Below, piece after piece: positions 52,004 to 61,556 of a stretch of 64,000 nt of DNA. The notes below the pieces were generated by a model, which saw only the letters and a program-made list of their open reading frames with translations, did not search any database and was not told the origin of the DNA. The position numbers and the translations under genes were made by a program. The DNA lies in the NCBI GenBank assembly GCA_963763955.1, contig CAVXQP010000024.1, positions 78,638-142,637 on the forward strand, written 5' to 3'. This DNA comes from DASUPK01 sp963763955. Its GTDB lineage: Bacteria; Actinomycetota; Thermoleophilia; Solirubrobacterales; 70-9. The stretch's first letter is position 1; the number at the start of each line of letters is the position of its first letter.

Positions 52004-52986
52004 TGGAGGCGCTCGAAGATGGGCACCGCCGGCGGATCGAGGACCTGCGTGTCTCCGTCACCGATCGCTGCAACTTTCGCTGTCAGTACTGCATGCCCCC
52101 CGAGGGCCTTGGGTGGATGGAGCGCTCGGAGGTCCTCGGCTTCGAGGAGATCGAGCGTCTGGCGCGCCTGTTCGTCTCCCTCGGCATCGGCTCGATCAGG
52201 CTGACCGGCGGAGAGCCCCTGGTCCGCCCCAGTTTCCCGGAGCTGGTCGCGAGGCTGGCCGCGATCCCAGGCCTGCACGATCTCTCGTTGACCACGAACG
52301 GGTACCTGCTTGAGCGCGACGCTAATGCCCTGGTCGAGGCGGGCATCCAGCGAGTGAACGTCTCGATCGACTCGCTCCAGCGGGACCGCTTCTTCCAGAT
52401 CGCCCGTCGGACGCCCTGCCGAGAGTGATGAGCGGGCTGCGGGCGATCGCTCGCTATCCGCAGATTGCCCCGGTCAAGGTCAACGCCGTTGCGATGCGAG
52501 GCTTCACGGAGGAGCGAGGCGCTGCGGTTCGCGAGTTCGCGCGGTCAACCAGCTTCCAGGTGCGCTTCATCGAGTCATGCACTCGACGGCGACCATGCGT
52601 GGACGCCCGACGCGGTTCTGAGCGGCGAGGAGGTGCGTCGGATGATCCACGGCACCCACCCACTCGAGGAGCTCCCGCGCGAACCGTCGCGACGGCACGG
52701 GTTTTCCGGTTCGCGGACGGCGGGGCGAGATCGGCTTCATTAATCCCGTCTCGGAGCCGTTTTGCGCCGACTGCAACCGCATCCGCCTCACCGCAGACGG
52801 CAAGCTGAGAACCTGCCTCTTCTCGATCACGAGACCGACCTGCGCGGACCAATCCGCGATGGGGCGGGCGACAACGAGCTCGAGGAAATCATTCGCGGCG
52901 CCGTCTGGCGCAAGGAGCTCAAGCACCACGTCGGGGAGCCGGGGTTCCGCCAGCCCCCGCGGACGATGAGCGCGATCGGCGGCTAG
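52003..52986 (+). pseudogene. moaA: GTP 3',8-cyclase MoaA, frameshifted
   Basis: First step of Moco synthesis, a radical SAM enzyme. The N-terminal cluster motif CNFRCQYC and the GGEP motif (LTGGEPLVRP) are in the first frame from ATG 52003. The middle (PVKVNAVAMRGF; DGDHAWTPDAVLSGEEVRRM) and the C-terminal cluster (FCADCNRIRLTADGKLRTCLF) are in others. Missing bases near 52411, 52540, 52574, 52582 and 52727, plus one extra near 52516, account for this. The ATG overlaps the reductase stop. Confidence 0.82.
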
Positions 52987-54152
52987 ATGAGCCAGCCGAA
53001 GGTGGCATGGTTGCGCTGGAATCGCTACGAGGCGGCCGGTGGGCTTGGCGACCTCGGGCTGCTGATCCCGATCTCGGTCGCGCTGGTGACCCTCAACGGG
53101 CTGAATGCCACCGCGGTGTTCGCCGGAGTGGGGCTCGCCTACATCGGCACGGCGCTCTACTTCCGGGTACCCGTTCCGGTCCAGCCGCTGAAGGCGTTCG
53201 CCGCTGCGGCGATCGCGCTCGATCTGCACGCGGACGTGCTGGCTGCGGGCTGCGCTCCTGATGGCGGCCGCGATGGGGCTGCTAGCGGTCAGCGGAGCGG
53301 CCGGGTGGCTCACGGCTCGCTTCCCGGTCGTCCTGGTCCGCGGGATCCAGGCGAGCGTCGCGCTCCTTCTCACCAAGGCGGCGATCGAGCTGGCACAGCG
53401 GGGCAACTGGGCGGCCTGCCGCCGATCGACCCGGTCCTAGCGGTGACCATGGCCCGTCCGCTGCGGCCTGCTCTTCGCGTTGGGGACAGCAACAGGCTGC
53501 CGGGCAGCTTGCTGATCCTGGGCGGCCGGGGCTGTGGTCGGCGTTGCAGTTTCCGGCCTGCCGTCGAGCATGCATCCGGCCCGCAGGCCGTTGGCATCGG
53601 TGCCGGACGCGGCCGCCTTCGGAACCGCGCTGACGACGCTGGGCGGCACAGATCCCGCTCACCTTCGGGAACTCGGTGGTGGCGACGGCCGACGCGGAGC
53701 GCGAGTACTTGCAACGCGCCCGCCGCGTCAAGCCGCGCGCGGTCGCCGGCTCAATCGCGCTGAACGACGCACTGGCCGGGCTGGTCGGTGGCCTCCCGGT
53801 CTGCCACGGCGCGGGCGGAGTGACTGCCCACTATCGCCTTGGCGCGAGGAGCGCTGCCGCGACCGTGTTCGCCGGCGCCGTACTGCTTTCTCTGGCGATC
53901 GCCTTAGGCGCCGCTCTTCCCGATGTCCTCACCCGGCTGGCGCCCGGCGCCCTGGCCGGAATGCTGCTCTACGTCGCGATCCAACACGGCCTACTGTCCT
54001 CGCGTCTGGATCTTCTCTCGGACAGGACCATCGCGGCCGGCATGGGCCTGATCACCCTGGTATCGGGCAACCTCGCCATCGGATTTGGTGCAGGCGTGAT
54101 CGCTCTTGTCCTGCGGTGGCTGGCGCGCCGGGCGTGGAGGAATTCGGCATAG
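52987..54152 (+). pseudogene. MOT1-type molybdate transporter, frameshifted
   Basis: Starts directly after moaA. Membrane segments with GGLGDLGLLIPISVALV and FRVPVPVQPLKAFAA, then, in a later frame, FGNSVVATADAEREYL-like and the hallmark PVCHGAGGVTAHYRLGARS, LYVAIQHGLLSSRLDLL. These motifs are those of the MOT1/SulP-related molybdate permeases. It would import molybdate for the cofactor made by the neighbours. At least three indels between 53250 and 53690. Confidence 0.8.
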
Positions 54153-54201
54153 GGCCAGACCCCGGCAGCCTCGGACGGCAGGCGCATAGGGAGGTCGCGT
54201 C

Positions 54202-55461
54202 GTGAACGGTGCGGACGAAGCGACGACAGCGAGGCAGCCGCTGATACCGCTCGAGGGCGCCAAGGGCATCGTCCGCGGCGAGGCGCATCCGCTGAGTGTC
54301 GAAGAGGTGCCTCTCACGGAGGCGCACGGGCGGGTGCTCGCCGGCCGGTCATCGCCACGACCCGGTTCCCGCGTTCGACAACTCGGCGATGGACGGCTTC
54401 GCCGTCCAGGTCCGCCGATACCGCCGAGGCGAGCCCGGAGCAACCGGTGGAACTCAATCTCGTCGACGAGTCGAGCGCTGGCGCGCCGGCTTCCGACAGC
54501 GTCTTTCAGGGGCGGCGAGGCGATCGCGATCTCGACCGGCGCGGTTCTCCCGGGCGGGGCGGATGCGGTCGTCCCCATCGAAGATGCGAGAGCACGGGAC
54601 GGCGTGGTCGAGGTGATGGTGGAGGCGACGAGCGGGACCTTCGTTCGTCGCCGCGGCGACGACATCACTGCGGGAGAGCCCGTGCTGGGCGCGGGTACCC
54701 CGATCGGTCCGGCGGAGCTCGGGGTGCTCGCCTCGCTCGGCATCACCCAGATTGCATGCACCCGTAGGCCGCGAATCGCCATGGTGATCACAGGGAACGA
54801 GCTGGCGGAGTCCGGCGTGTCCCTGGTGCCAGGTCAGATCCACGATTCGAACGCCTTCACCTTGGGCGCCCTGATCGAGCTGGCCGGGGCCGAGCTGGTG
54901 GCGAACGACCATGTCGGAGACGACCTCGAGTCCATCCGGGCGGTCCTCGCCGGCCGGCTCGATGCCGATCTCGTCCTGATCAGCGGCGGGGTCTCGGTGG
55001 GCGAGCACGACCACGTTAGGGAGGCGCTGGGGGACCTGGAGATCCGGCAGCGCTTCTGGGGCGTGGCCCTGCGCCCCGGCAGGCCGACCTGGTTCGGCAC
55101 GCGGGACGGCGGGCCATTGGTCTTCGGTTTGCCCGGAAATCCCGTCTCGGCGATGGTCTGCTTCACGCTCCTGGTGCAGCCAGCGCTACTGGCGATGCAG
55201 GGAGCAGATCCCGACCCTCAGCGAACCAGCGCGGTGCTCGATCGCGAGTACCCAAAGCAACCCGGCCGAGCCCACGCCGTTCGCTGCACGCTGGAGATTC
55301 GCGAAGACGGCTGGCATGCGCGTCCCACCAGGCTGGAGCAGGCGTCCCACGTCCTCACCTCGATGCTCGGCGCCGATGCGCTGGCGATGATCCCAACCGC
55401 CTCGGGAACCGTGTCAGCCGGGGAGCGGGTCGAAATCGAGCTCCTGGGATGGCCGCGATGA
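54202..55461 (+). pseudogene. moeA: MoeA molybdopterin molybdenumtransferase, locally frameshifted
   Basis: 419 codons, with the same frame at both ends. Between about 54335 and 54510 the frame is lost (two missing, two extra bases) and the conserved FDNSAMDGFAV appears in another frame. Elsewhere intact: EAIAISTGAVLPGGADAVVPIED, MVITGNELAESG, LISGGVSVGEHDHVREAL, FGLPGNPVSAMVCF. It inserts molybdate into adenylated molybdopterin. The four compensating changes keep a near-normal length, so it might be translated with a wrong patch, or simply be misread sequence. Confidence 0.82.
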
Positions 55462-56105
55462 AGGTCACCGTGCGCCTGTTCGCCATTCTGCGAGAGCGAG
55501 CCGGCCGTGACTCGATCGAGCTCTCGCTGCCCGACGGCGCCACCGTGGAGGAAGCCGTGAAGGCGCTCCGCTCGGAGGCTGGACTGGACGTCATCGGCCA
55601 GCTGCCTGTACGTATGGCCGTCAACAGGGAGTACGCCGAGGCCAGCTCCACCCTTGCCCCGGGTGACGAGCTGGCTCTTGTCCCGCCCGTCAGCGGAGGG
55701 GCCGCCGTCCACGTACGAGTCGGCGAGGAACCGCTCTCGATCGAGCGACTCAGCCGGCTGGTCGGCCGCCCGAGCGCCGGCGCGATCGTCTGCTTTCAGG
55801 GATCCACGCGGGATGTCCCCAGGCTCGAGTACCAGGCCTATGGCGAGATGGCCAAGGAACGGATCGCGTCGGTCCTTACCGATTGCGTCGAGCGCCATGG
55901 CCTGGAGGCCGCCGCCGCGGAACACCGGGTCGGCCCAGTCCCACTCGGAGAGGCCAGCGTCGTGGTCGCTGTCGCCGCGGCGCATCGGGAGCAGGCCTTT
56001 GCCGGCGCCCACGAGGCAATCGACCGGATCAAGGCCGAGGCGCCCATCTGGAAGCGGGAGGTGGACCCGTCCGGGTCACGCTGGGTGGAGGGCACCGTCC
56101 CGTGA
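55458..56105 (+). CDS. moaX: MoaD-MoaE fusion (MoaX-like molybdopterin synthase)
   Basis: 215 residues from ATG 55458, which overlaps the moeA stop (ATGA); ATG 55449 would add three residues. Residues 1-81 are MoaD (VRLFAILRERAG; ends LVPPVSGG, with GG at 80-81) and the rest MoaE (CFQGSTRDVPRLEYQAYGEMA; EAPIWKREVDPSG with the catalytic Lys). MoaD must have a free C-terminal Gly-Gly for the thiocarboxylate, so the fusion must be cleaved after Gly81, as shown for mycobacterial MoaX. Intact. Confidence 0.9.
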   Translation: MKVTVRLFAILRERAGRDSIELSLPDGATVEEAVKALRSEAGLDVIGQLPVRMAVNREYAEASSTLAPGDELALVPPVSGGAAVHVRVGEEPLSIERLSRLVGRPSAGAIVCFQGSTRDVPRLEYQAYGEMAKERIASVLTDCVERHGLEAAAAEHRVGPVPLGEASVVVAVAAAHREQAFAGAHEAIDRIKAEAPIWKREVDPSGSRWVEGTVP

Positions 56106-56608
56106 GCGGGCCCGAAGATCTGACACATGTCTCCGCCGACGGCACCGCGAGAATGGTCGATGTCGCCGGAAAGCCCGAGAGCGAACGACGAGCCATCGCG
56201 AGGGCGACGGTGCGGATGGATCCCGCGACAGCGAGCGCTCTGGAGCGAGGGGACACACCGAAGGACGACGTTCTCGGCACTGCCCGTCTCGCCGGAATTC
56301 AGGCGGCCAAGCGGACGGCGGAGCTGATCCCGCTCGCTCACCCTCTGCCGCTCAGCTTCGCGGACGTCCGCGCTGCAATCAACGCGGACGAGGGAGCAGT
56401 CCAGATCGAAGCGGAGGCTCGCGTGATGGCGCGAACGGGGGTCGAGATGGAGGCGATGACGGCCGCCGCTGTTGCGGCACTGACCGTCTACGACATGGTC
56501 AAGGGGATCGAGCGGGGTGTGCGAATCGAAGCCGTGGAGCTGGTCGAGAAGAGCGGCGGCCGAAGCGGGACCTGGCGACGCGGCGAGTCGTCCCTGTCGG
56601 GCGGCTAG
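56102..56608 (+). CDS. moaC: Cyclic pyranopterin monophosphate synthase MoaC
   Basis: 168 residues from GTG 56102, which overlaps the moaX stop. Family signatures ARMVDVAGKPESER, IPLAHPLPLSFADV (catalytic His) and EAMTAAAVAALTVYDMVKGIERG with the catalytic Lys. Converts the MoaA product to cPMP. Intact and of normal length. Confidence 0.92.
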   Translation: MSGPEDLTHVSADGTARMVDVAGKPESERRAIARATVRMDPATASALERGDTPKDDVLGTARLAGIQAAKRTAELIPLAHPLPLSFADVRAAINADEGAVQIEAEARVMARTGVEMEAMTAAAVAALTVYDMVKGIERGVRIEAVELVEKSGGRSGTWRRGESSLSGG

Positions 56609-56615
56609 GCGCGCG

Positions 56616-57094
56616 ATGCGCGTCGCAGTGCTGACCGTGTCGACGTCGAGGGCGGCTCGCGAGGCGAGGGATGAGAGCGGGAGAAGCTCGCCGCGGTGGC
56701 GCGCCGTCTCGGCGCCGACCAGGTCGAGCGTGAGGTGATCGGGGACGACCAGGCCCAGATCGAGGACCGGCTTCGGCATTGGGCCGACGAGGAACAATTC
56801 GATCTGATCATGACCACTGGCGGGACCGGTCTGTCTCCCACAGATGTCACCCCGGAGGCGACCGCCGCGGTCATCGAGCGCCCAGCGCCGGGAATCGCCG
56901 AGGCGCTTCGCCGGGCGTCCCAACTCCACACTGACCTATGGATGCTCTCCCGTGGTGTGGCCGGGGCGCGCGGCTCGACCCTGATCGTGAACCTGCCCGG
57001 GAGCCCGGCAAGCATCGACCAGACCGCTGCCGTTCTCGAGGGCGCCCTCCCCCACGCCCTTGCCCTGCTCCGCGGCGAGCACGGCAGGCATTAG
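56616..57094 (+). pseudogene. moaB: MoaB/MogA molybdopterin adenylyltransferase, one frameshift
   Basis: ATG 56616 opens MRVAVLTVSTSRAAREARDES, then a missing base near 56682 shifts to VARRLGADQVEREVIGDD. The rest, FDLIMTTGGTGLSPTDVTPEATAAVIER and LIVNLPGSPASIDQTAAVLEGAL, is well conserved. It adenylates molybdopterin before MoeA acts. Last gene of the Moco block. Confidence 0.82.
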
Positions 57095-57173
57095 GCCGTC
57101 CATGACCCCGACGGATTCCCAACACGTCGGTACCGATGCCACGCGGAGCAGGAGAAAGCTTTGGGGGGTTTCA

Positions 57174-57325
57174 TGGGCCGGGCAGGACTCGAACCTGCGT
57201 TCTTCGGATTATGAGTTACGCTGCCATGCGTGGAGCCGCAATCCGCCAGGCGCTTCTTCCGTGCCTGACGTAGACGGGTTGTTAGCTCTTGGTTCTCGGT
57301 AGTTTCGGGACCTGTTTCGGGAGAC
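57174..57325 (-). repeat. tRNA 3'-half plus integrase C-terminus (att-like copy B)
   Basis: 57174-57219, read on the minus strand, has a CAT anticodon loop (CTCATAATCCG), a paired T-arm (GCAGG-TTCGAGT-CCTGC) and acceptor bases. The 5' half of the tRNA is missing: upstream bases do not pair. This is the usual result of integration at a tRNA 3' end. Bases 57282-57325 encode the last residues of the integrase (KQVPKLPRTKS). Direct copy at 47036-47179. Confidence 0.65.
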
Positions 57326-58157
57326 CGTTTGAGCGGCCTGTTCCTGAGCTTGATGAACGGTAAACGCGCTTCCCGGCGTCGTGCTTGGGAACATGATGCG
57401 GTACCGCTCGTCGTCTGCCAATGTCAGCGTGACCCATGAACGCCTTCACGTCGTCGAGCGGCAGACCTGCGACGGCAAGGGTCCCGAAGGTGTGGCGAAG
57501 ATCGTGGAAGGTGAACCCGCCGCGCAGCGGGGAAACTCTCACGGTCGATACCCGCCTCCTCTAGCGCCGAGTAGAGCGCCCTCCGGAACGCGTCCTCTCC
57601 GAGCATCCCCCCCGCGTCATTGCAGAAGACCGGATCGTCCGGCCCACAAAGGTCTCGCCGGCGCGAAAGCGCATCGAGCTCCCGCGCGGCGTCGTCCATC
57701 AGCGGGACGGACCGCACCTTGCCGGACTTGGGCGCGCCCTCCTCCCCGCCCGCCGGCTTGTTTCGCTGTACGCGAATTGACGACCCGGCAAAGTTCACGT
57801 CCCCCACCGAAGCGCCCGCACCTCTCCGGTCCGTAGCCCCGTGAAACCGGCGACCAAGATCGCCGCGCCGTAAGGTGCGGTCAGCCTTCCTTGCCACCGT
57901 CGCCACTCTCTACCGCCGAGAGCACGTTGAACTCACCCGATCGCTGCAACGTTCACCCGCTCTAGTTCGTCTGCAAGATTCGCAGATACCCAGCCGAGCC
58001 ATTTCGCTCGCTTGAAGATCCCGTGCAGCAGTCCGGAAGGTGCGCCACCAGATCGCCTTCTTATCGCGCCAACTCCGTGACGTCCCAGTTGGCCTGCTTC
58101 ATGGGGGCATTGCTCCCGAGGCCATGGACCATGGAGCGGATGCCGCGTGACGGTCAC
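57282..58157 (-). pseudogene. Tyrosine recombinase (phage-type integrase), frameshifted
   Basis: Fragments in order on the minus strand: LLHGIFKRAKWLGWVSANLADELERV (core-binding domain, 57933-58157), the box I region with GLRTGEVRALRW visible in one frame then VNFAGSSIRVQRNKPAGGE and SVPLMDDAARELDALSRR (57424-57906), then FTFHDLRHTFGTLAVAGLPLDDVKAFMGHADI (57282-57542), which has the HxLR and GH active-site residues. At least three frame changes. It lies next to the tRNA half it would have used as attB. Confidence 0.8.
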
Positions 58158-58782
58158 GTCGCCGAGATCTCGGCCGCGATCTCGTCGATGTCGCGGTTCG
58201 AGCTATGTCGGTTCGTTCGAGCCGATCGCGATCGGCGGGGCCATCGAGGGTCCGGGAAATCGTGAAGCGCCCGGGGCTCGTGCCTTGTTGCCCAAAGCCG
58301 AAACCGGCGCTCACGAAGGCGGCCTCGATGTCACTGACGTTGTCAAAGACGAACTCCTCGAATCCGAGATTGTTGGGCGGGCTCGTGCCGGCCAGCGTTT
58401 GCCCAAGCACGCGATGCTCGGACTCACACCCGGCGACCTCGGCCGATTAGCGCGCCAACTCCGAGTGCCCCGCCTCCGCAAACGTGGTGACGGCGACCAG
58501 ATACGTATTGATGAAGAGCGTCTCGCCAGCCGAGATCCCATTGCCGACCGCCGTCAGGTCGAGCGCATCGTCTGCGCCGCCGAAGAAGCCGTCCGGAACC
58601 CAGAAGTTGGTCGTGCTCGGGCGGAAGTGTTGGCTGATGAAGTTCCAGTGGTCCAGCTCGGCGGCGTAGACGGCGTCGAAGGTGACCGGCACTTCGCTCG
58701 GAACTTCGGAATGTAGGCTCGTACGACGCAGCAGCTCGGTCAGGATCGTGAGCGATAGCGCCTCGGTCGTGGACGTGAACAC
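58099..58782 (-). pseudogene. Ferritin-like domain protein, copy 1, with nonsense codon
   Basis: One open frame with TFDAVYAAELDHWNFISQHF, DGFFGGADDALDLTAVGN, INTYLVAVTTFAEAGHSELAR, stop, then SAEVAGCESEHRVLGQTLAG. The TAA at about 58447 replaces the TAC (Tyr) of copy 2 in ARYSAEVAG. The E..H and ESEH motifs recall diiron ferritin-like proteins. The upstream frame stays open to about 58930 without a clear start. Adjacent to the broken integrase. Confidence 0.7.
58197..58739 (-). repeat. Direct repeat, copy 1 of the ferritin-like gene segment
   Basis: 543 bp that matches 63464-64000 in the same orientation, near 88-90 percent by eye, with small indels between the copies. It covers the ferritin-like gene from near the C-terminus through the N-terminal helix. 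The second copy runs to the edge of the window. Confidence 0.8.
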
Positions 58783-59079
58783 GCCTACGTCTTCAGTCCA
58801 GTCGTGAGGCTTGTCGGAACCACTAACTGAAGAGTCTGTCCGGTTCGACGTTTCCTCAAGCCCCCAATCTTCCCTGCGCTTGCATTGCCTCAGCCGACAT
58901 CGCCCGCGCAGTATCGCGCTCGGCTGAGAGGCTGGCTAGAGCGGGATCACTGGACTACCCCCACCGAAACCGCTGCTTTTCGTCCAAAGCGACGATTTCG
59001 CTTTGCCCCAAATGTGGTAGTCCGTGCGCTGACCGGACCACGGCTGGTCGCGGCGACCAAGGCCGGACACACTCAGCCG
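58783..59079. other. Intergenic stretch without a supported gene
   Basis: About 300 bp. The only long frame is the upstream extension of ferritin-like copy 1 on the minus strand, to a TAG near 58930, which may hold its N-terminus. Nothing else could be supported. Confidence 0.4.
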
Positions 59080-59403
59080 TTAGACGCGGAAGTCGTGATC
59101 CAGCTCGACCGGAAGAGCCGGGTGCGTGAAATCGCGTCCATACACTTCCTGCATCCGCTGCCCGAACCACCGACTGATGTCCGCATCAGACGAGCTGAAG
59201 CGCTGGGGGGCCTCAGGATCGGTTGCCTCGATGTAAACGATGGCGAGGGTGCCGCCATCCGGCGTCTGCTGATGCCAGGCGGCTTGGCGCGTCGTTCCGG
59301 CGTCTTTTGTCGCGGCCGCATATTCATCCCGGCGAGCGGCCGAACTGGCGCCGCGGGGGATCCACCTCTCCGCGTGGCGACACGGCATCGGGGGTACTCT
59401 CAT
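59080..59403 (-). CDS. Hypothetical protein, about 107 aa
   Basis: From ATG 59403 the frame reads RRDEYAAATKDAGTTRQAAWHQQTPDGGTLAIVYIEATDPEAPQRF, then RWFGQRMQEVYGRDF. This resembles a small conserved family of single-domain proteins (a dimeric alpha/beta-barrel-like fold, by residue pattern only). The first 25 residues (Pro/Arg-rich) look wrong, so a frameshift near the N-terminus is likely. Function unknown. Confidence 0.5.
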   Translation of the reverse strand: MRVPPMPCRHAERWIPRGASSAARRDEYAAATKDAGTTRQAAWHQQTPDGGTLAIVYIEATDPEAPQRFSSSDADISRWFGQRMQEVYGRDFTHPALPVELDHDFRV

Positions 59404-59486
59404 ACCGTGTTCATCTTCTTCGCCGACGCGGTACTGATCCGACCCTTCATCGCCGAGTCGGCCCACGCTCAGACAGCGCCTCTTTG

Positions 59487-60425
59487 ATGCGGGCCGCCGG
59501 TATCAGCGAGTTCGGCGGTGCTGTCGGGCGGATCGACCTCCCAGATCCGCGCCCCCTCGCGGACGACGAGGTCCTGATCGAAATCCGGGCCGCGGGCGTC
59601 GGCAACTGGGAGGAGTTCGTCCGGACGGGCGAGTGGGACGTCGGCCGCGCCCCTCCGATGGCGCTCGGCGTCGAGGCCGCCGGGATCATCACGGCGATCG
59701 GAGATTCCGTCGAGGACTGGGATCCGGGCGATGAGGTGCTCAGCCACCCCCTCCCGCTGCGGGATCAGGGAACCTGGGCGCCCTTGCTGATCGCCTCCAC
59801 GACGGTGCTCGCGCGAAAGCCTGCCGCCCTCTGGTGGGAGGCCGCTGCAGCGTTCCCCGTTCCGGCCCTGACCGCCACGCAGGTGATCGACGGAGCCCTG
59901 GCGGTGCGCCCTGACGACCTGGCCCTCGTCAACGGTGGGAGCGGGGTGACCGGCACGGTGCTCGTTGGGCTGGCCGCGGCGCGCGGCGCCGAGGTGATCG
60001 CGACCGCCGGACCGGCCAGCCATGAGCGCCTGCGCCGGCTGGGAGCGGCCCACGTGCTCGACTATCACGACCCCGACTGGCCGGAGCAGGCGCGCGCCAT
60101 TGGCGGTGGCTTGGGTGTGACCGCCGTGGCGAACGCCGCTCCTAACGGCTGAGCCGACGCGATCGGCACCGTGCGCGACGGCGGTCGTCTTGCGACGATC
60201 ACCCAGGACCCACCGGGCGAGCAGCGGGGCATCGAGATCTCGTCGGTGATCGTGCAGCCCGATGGCCGCGCACTCGGCGAGCTCGCCGAGCTGCTCGCGG
60301 CCGGGAAGCTCGAGGTCATCGCGGCGACGTTCCCGCTCGAGGAAGCCGCCGCGGCCCTCGCGGCAGCGACCGGGGGCGGCGCCGGCGGAGCGGTCGTGCT
60401 TCGCCCTGACGGGGCGAGGATCTAG
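59487..60425 (+). pseudogene. MDR-family zinc-free alcohol dehydrogenase/quinone oxidoreductase with in-frame TGA
   Basis: ATG 59487 opens MRAAGISEFGGAVGRIDLPD, then IRAAGVGNWEEFVRTGEW, GVEAAGIITAIGDSVEDWDPGDEV and the NAD(P)-binding LVNGGSGVTGTVLVGLAAARG. A TGA at 60150 follows NAAPNG; the same frame continues ADAIGTVRDGGRLATI to the C-terminus at 60425, where related proteins have Gly-Ala-Ala. A GGA-to-TGA change would explain it. No Cys zinc ligands. The full protein would be about 312 residues. Confidence 0.78.
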
Positions 60426-60496
60426 CCCGCCAGGGATTTAGTGGCGACCCCACCGGAACGCTGCGGACGCCCTGCTCGCGCAGCTGACGCGAAGGA

Positions 60497-60544
60497 GTCG
60501 GGGCGACTGGATTTGAACCAGCGACCTTTCGGCCCCCAGCCGAC
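60497..60544 (-). repeat. tRNA-Pro(GGG) 3'-half remnant, copy 1
   Basis: Minus strand: anticodon loop CTGGGGG, variable region, T-arm GCTGG-TTCAAAT-CCAGT and acceptor end CGCCCCGAC. Upstream sequence gives no D-arm or acceptor 5' strand, so only the 3' half remains. A near copy lies at 61557-61605, same orientation. Confidence 0.6.
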
Positions 60545-60739
60545 GTGTGATCGGTGTGGATCCGTCCCGGAGCGTCCCGCGTGTCCTATGTGTCCACATC
60601 CATGGACGTTCTGGAGCCATCGGACGATGCATCCGGTGCCAAGAGCGGTACCACGCGTACTAGCCCGAGATGGGGGACCGCCGAAACGGCAGGGGCGCTG
60701 GGCCGAGCGCGTGTCCGCGAGCCCGGCGCCCTGTGACAT

Positions 60740-61210
60740 TCAGCCGATCACGTGGAAGACAAAGTCGAACTTCGTCCCTTGCGGATTGTGGTACTTTAGC
60801 TCCATCTCGCCACGAACGTTGCGGTACGCGCCCGTGCCGCCGGTGATCGCAAGCACCGTGTTACCCGTGTCGCTGAACGGGCCCTCGACGGTGATCTGGC
60901 CGGATCGCAAGAACGTCGTCCACGTGCACTCCCAGGAGCTCCCGACGACGATGCGGATGCAGGATCCCTGATCGGTGCCGATCTTGTGTGTGTCGGCCGC
61001 GTCGAAGACATCGTTTCCGAACGTGAGGATGTTGCCGACGACGTCGTTGTTTGGGTCTCCGTTGGTGACGGCGTCGGTGTCCGCATGTTCGACCACCGTG
61101 ATCGTCTTGCCAGCGGCATGGTGTCCCTTGCCCTTGCCCGCGCTTGAGTTCACCGCGACCGCGAGCACGGCCGCGGCCACCAGGAATGCGGTGGTGATTA
61201 CCCGCTCCAT
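60740..61210 (-). CDS. Secreted allene-oxide-cyclase-barrel-like protein, 156 aa
   Basis: Signal peptide (TTAFLVAAAVLAVAVNSSAG) and a mature beta-barrel domain with IGTDQGSCIRIVVGSSWECTWT and LAITGGTGAYRNVRGEMEL, the pattern of the allene oxide cyclase/dirigent-like barrel. The two Cys may form a disulfide. Bacterial members are secreted and of unknown role. It is intact and lies between the two tRNA-Pro half copies. Confidence 0.75.
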   Translation of the reverse strand: MERVITTAFLVAAAVLAVAVNSSAGKGKGHHAAGKTITVVEHADTDAVTNGDPNNDVVGNILTFGNDVFDAADTHKIGTDQGSCIRIVVGSSWECTWTTFLRSGQITVEGPFSDTGNTVLAITGGTGAYRNVRGEMELKYHNPQGTKFDFVFHVIG

Positions 61211-61556
61211 CTCGACCTCCTCGTCCTCGAGCCGGTGGGAGCCAAGCCCTCGCGAAAACCACCCATCTCACGCCGGCTCTGCTCCGGATCGACAGGCGGC
61301 CAACAGCTCTCGAGGGCCTAGCGCGACGCTAACACTCCCAGCAACACCAAGGGCCCGCCCACCGATCGAATTGACATGCCCGGCGATGGCATTGGCCCGG
61401 CGGAGAGCGCCTCAGCCATCACTACAGGTATTTCGCCAACAAACCGACCTCAGCGGTCGCGCGCATCAGCGAAAGAACTGGCATGCCCCCGACCCGCTGG
61501 CACATGCCGCCTCGGCCCGCGCGCCCCGATCCGTTTAGGGAACGAAGGAGATCGAT
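61211..61556. other. Intergenic stretch without a supported gene
   Basis: About 345 bp between the AOC-barrel gene and the second tRNA-Pro copy. Frames here are short and uncharacteristic. I see no promoter or terminator of note, apart from GGAGGTCGAGATGG before the AOC-barrel gene, which acts as its ribosome site. Confidence 0.4.

Noticed and set aside
57174..57219. A functional tRNA gene with CAT anticodon
   Set aside because: T-arm and anticodon loop are present, but no D-arm or acceptor 5' strand can be formed; only a 3' half remains.
60150..60152. TGA as selenocysteine codon
   Set aside because: The position corresponds to a glycine in related proteins and is not at an active-site Cys; nonsense change or error is simpler.
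60497..60544. A functional tRNA-Pro gene
   Set aside because: The 5' half is absent, as in the second copy; treated as attachment-site remnants.
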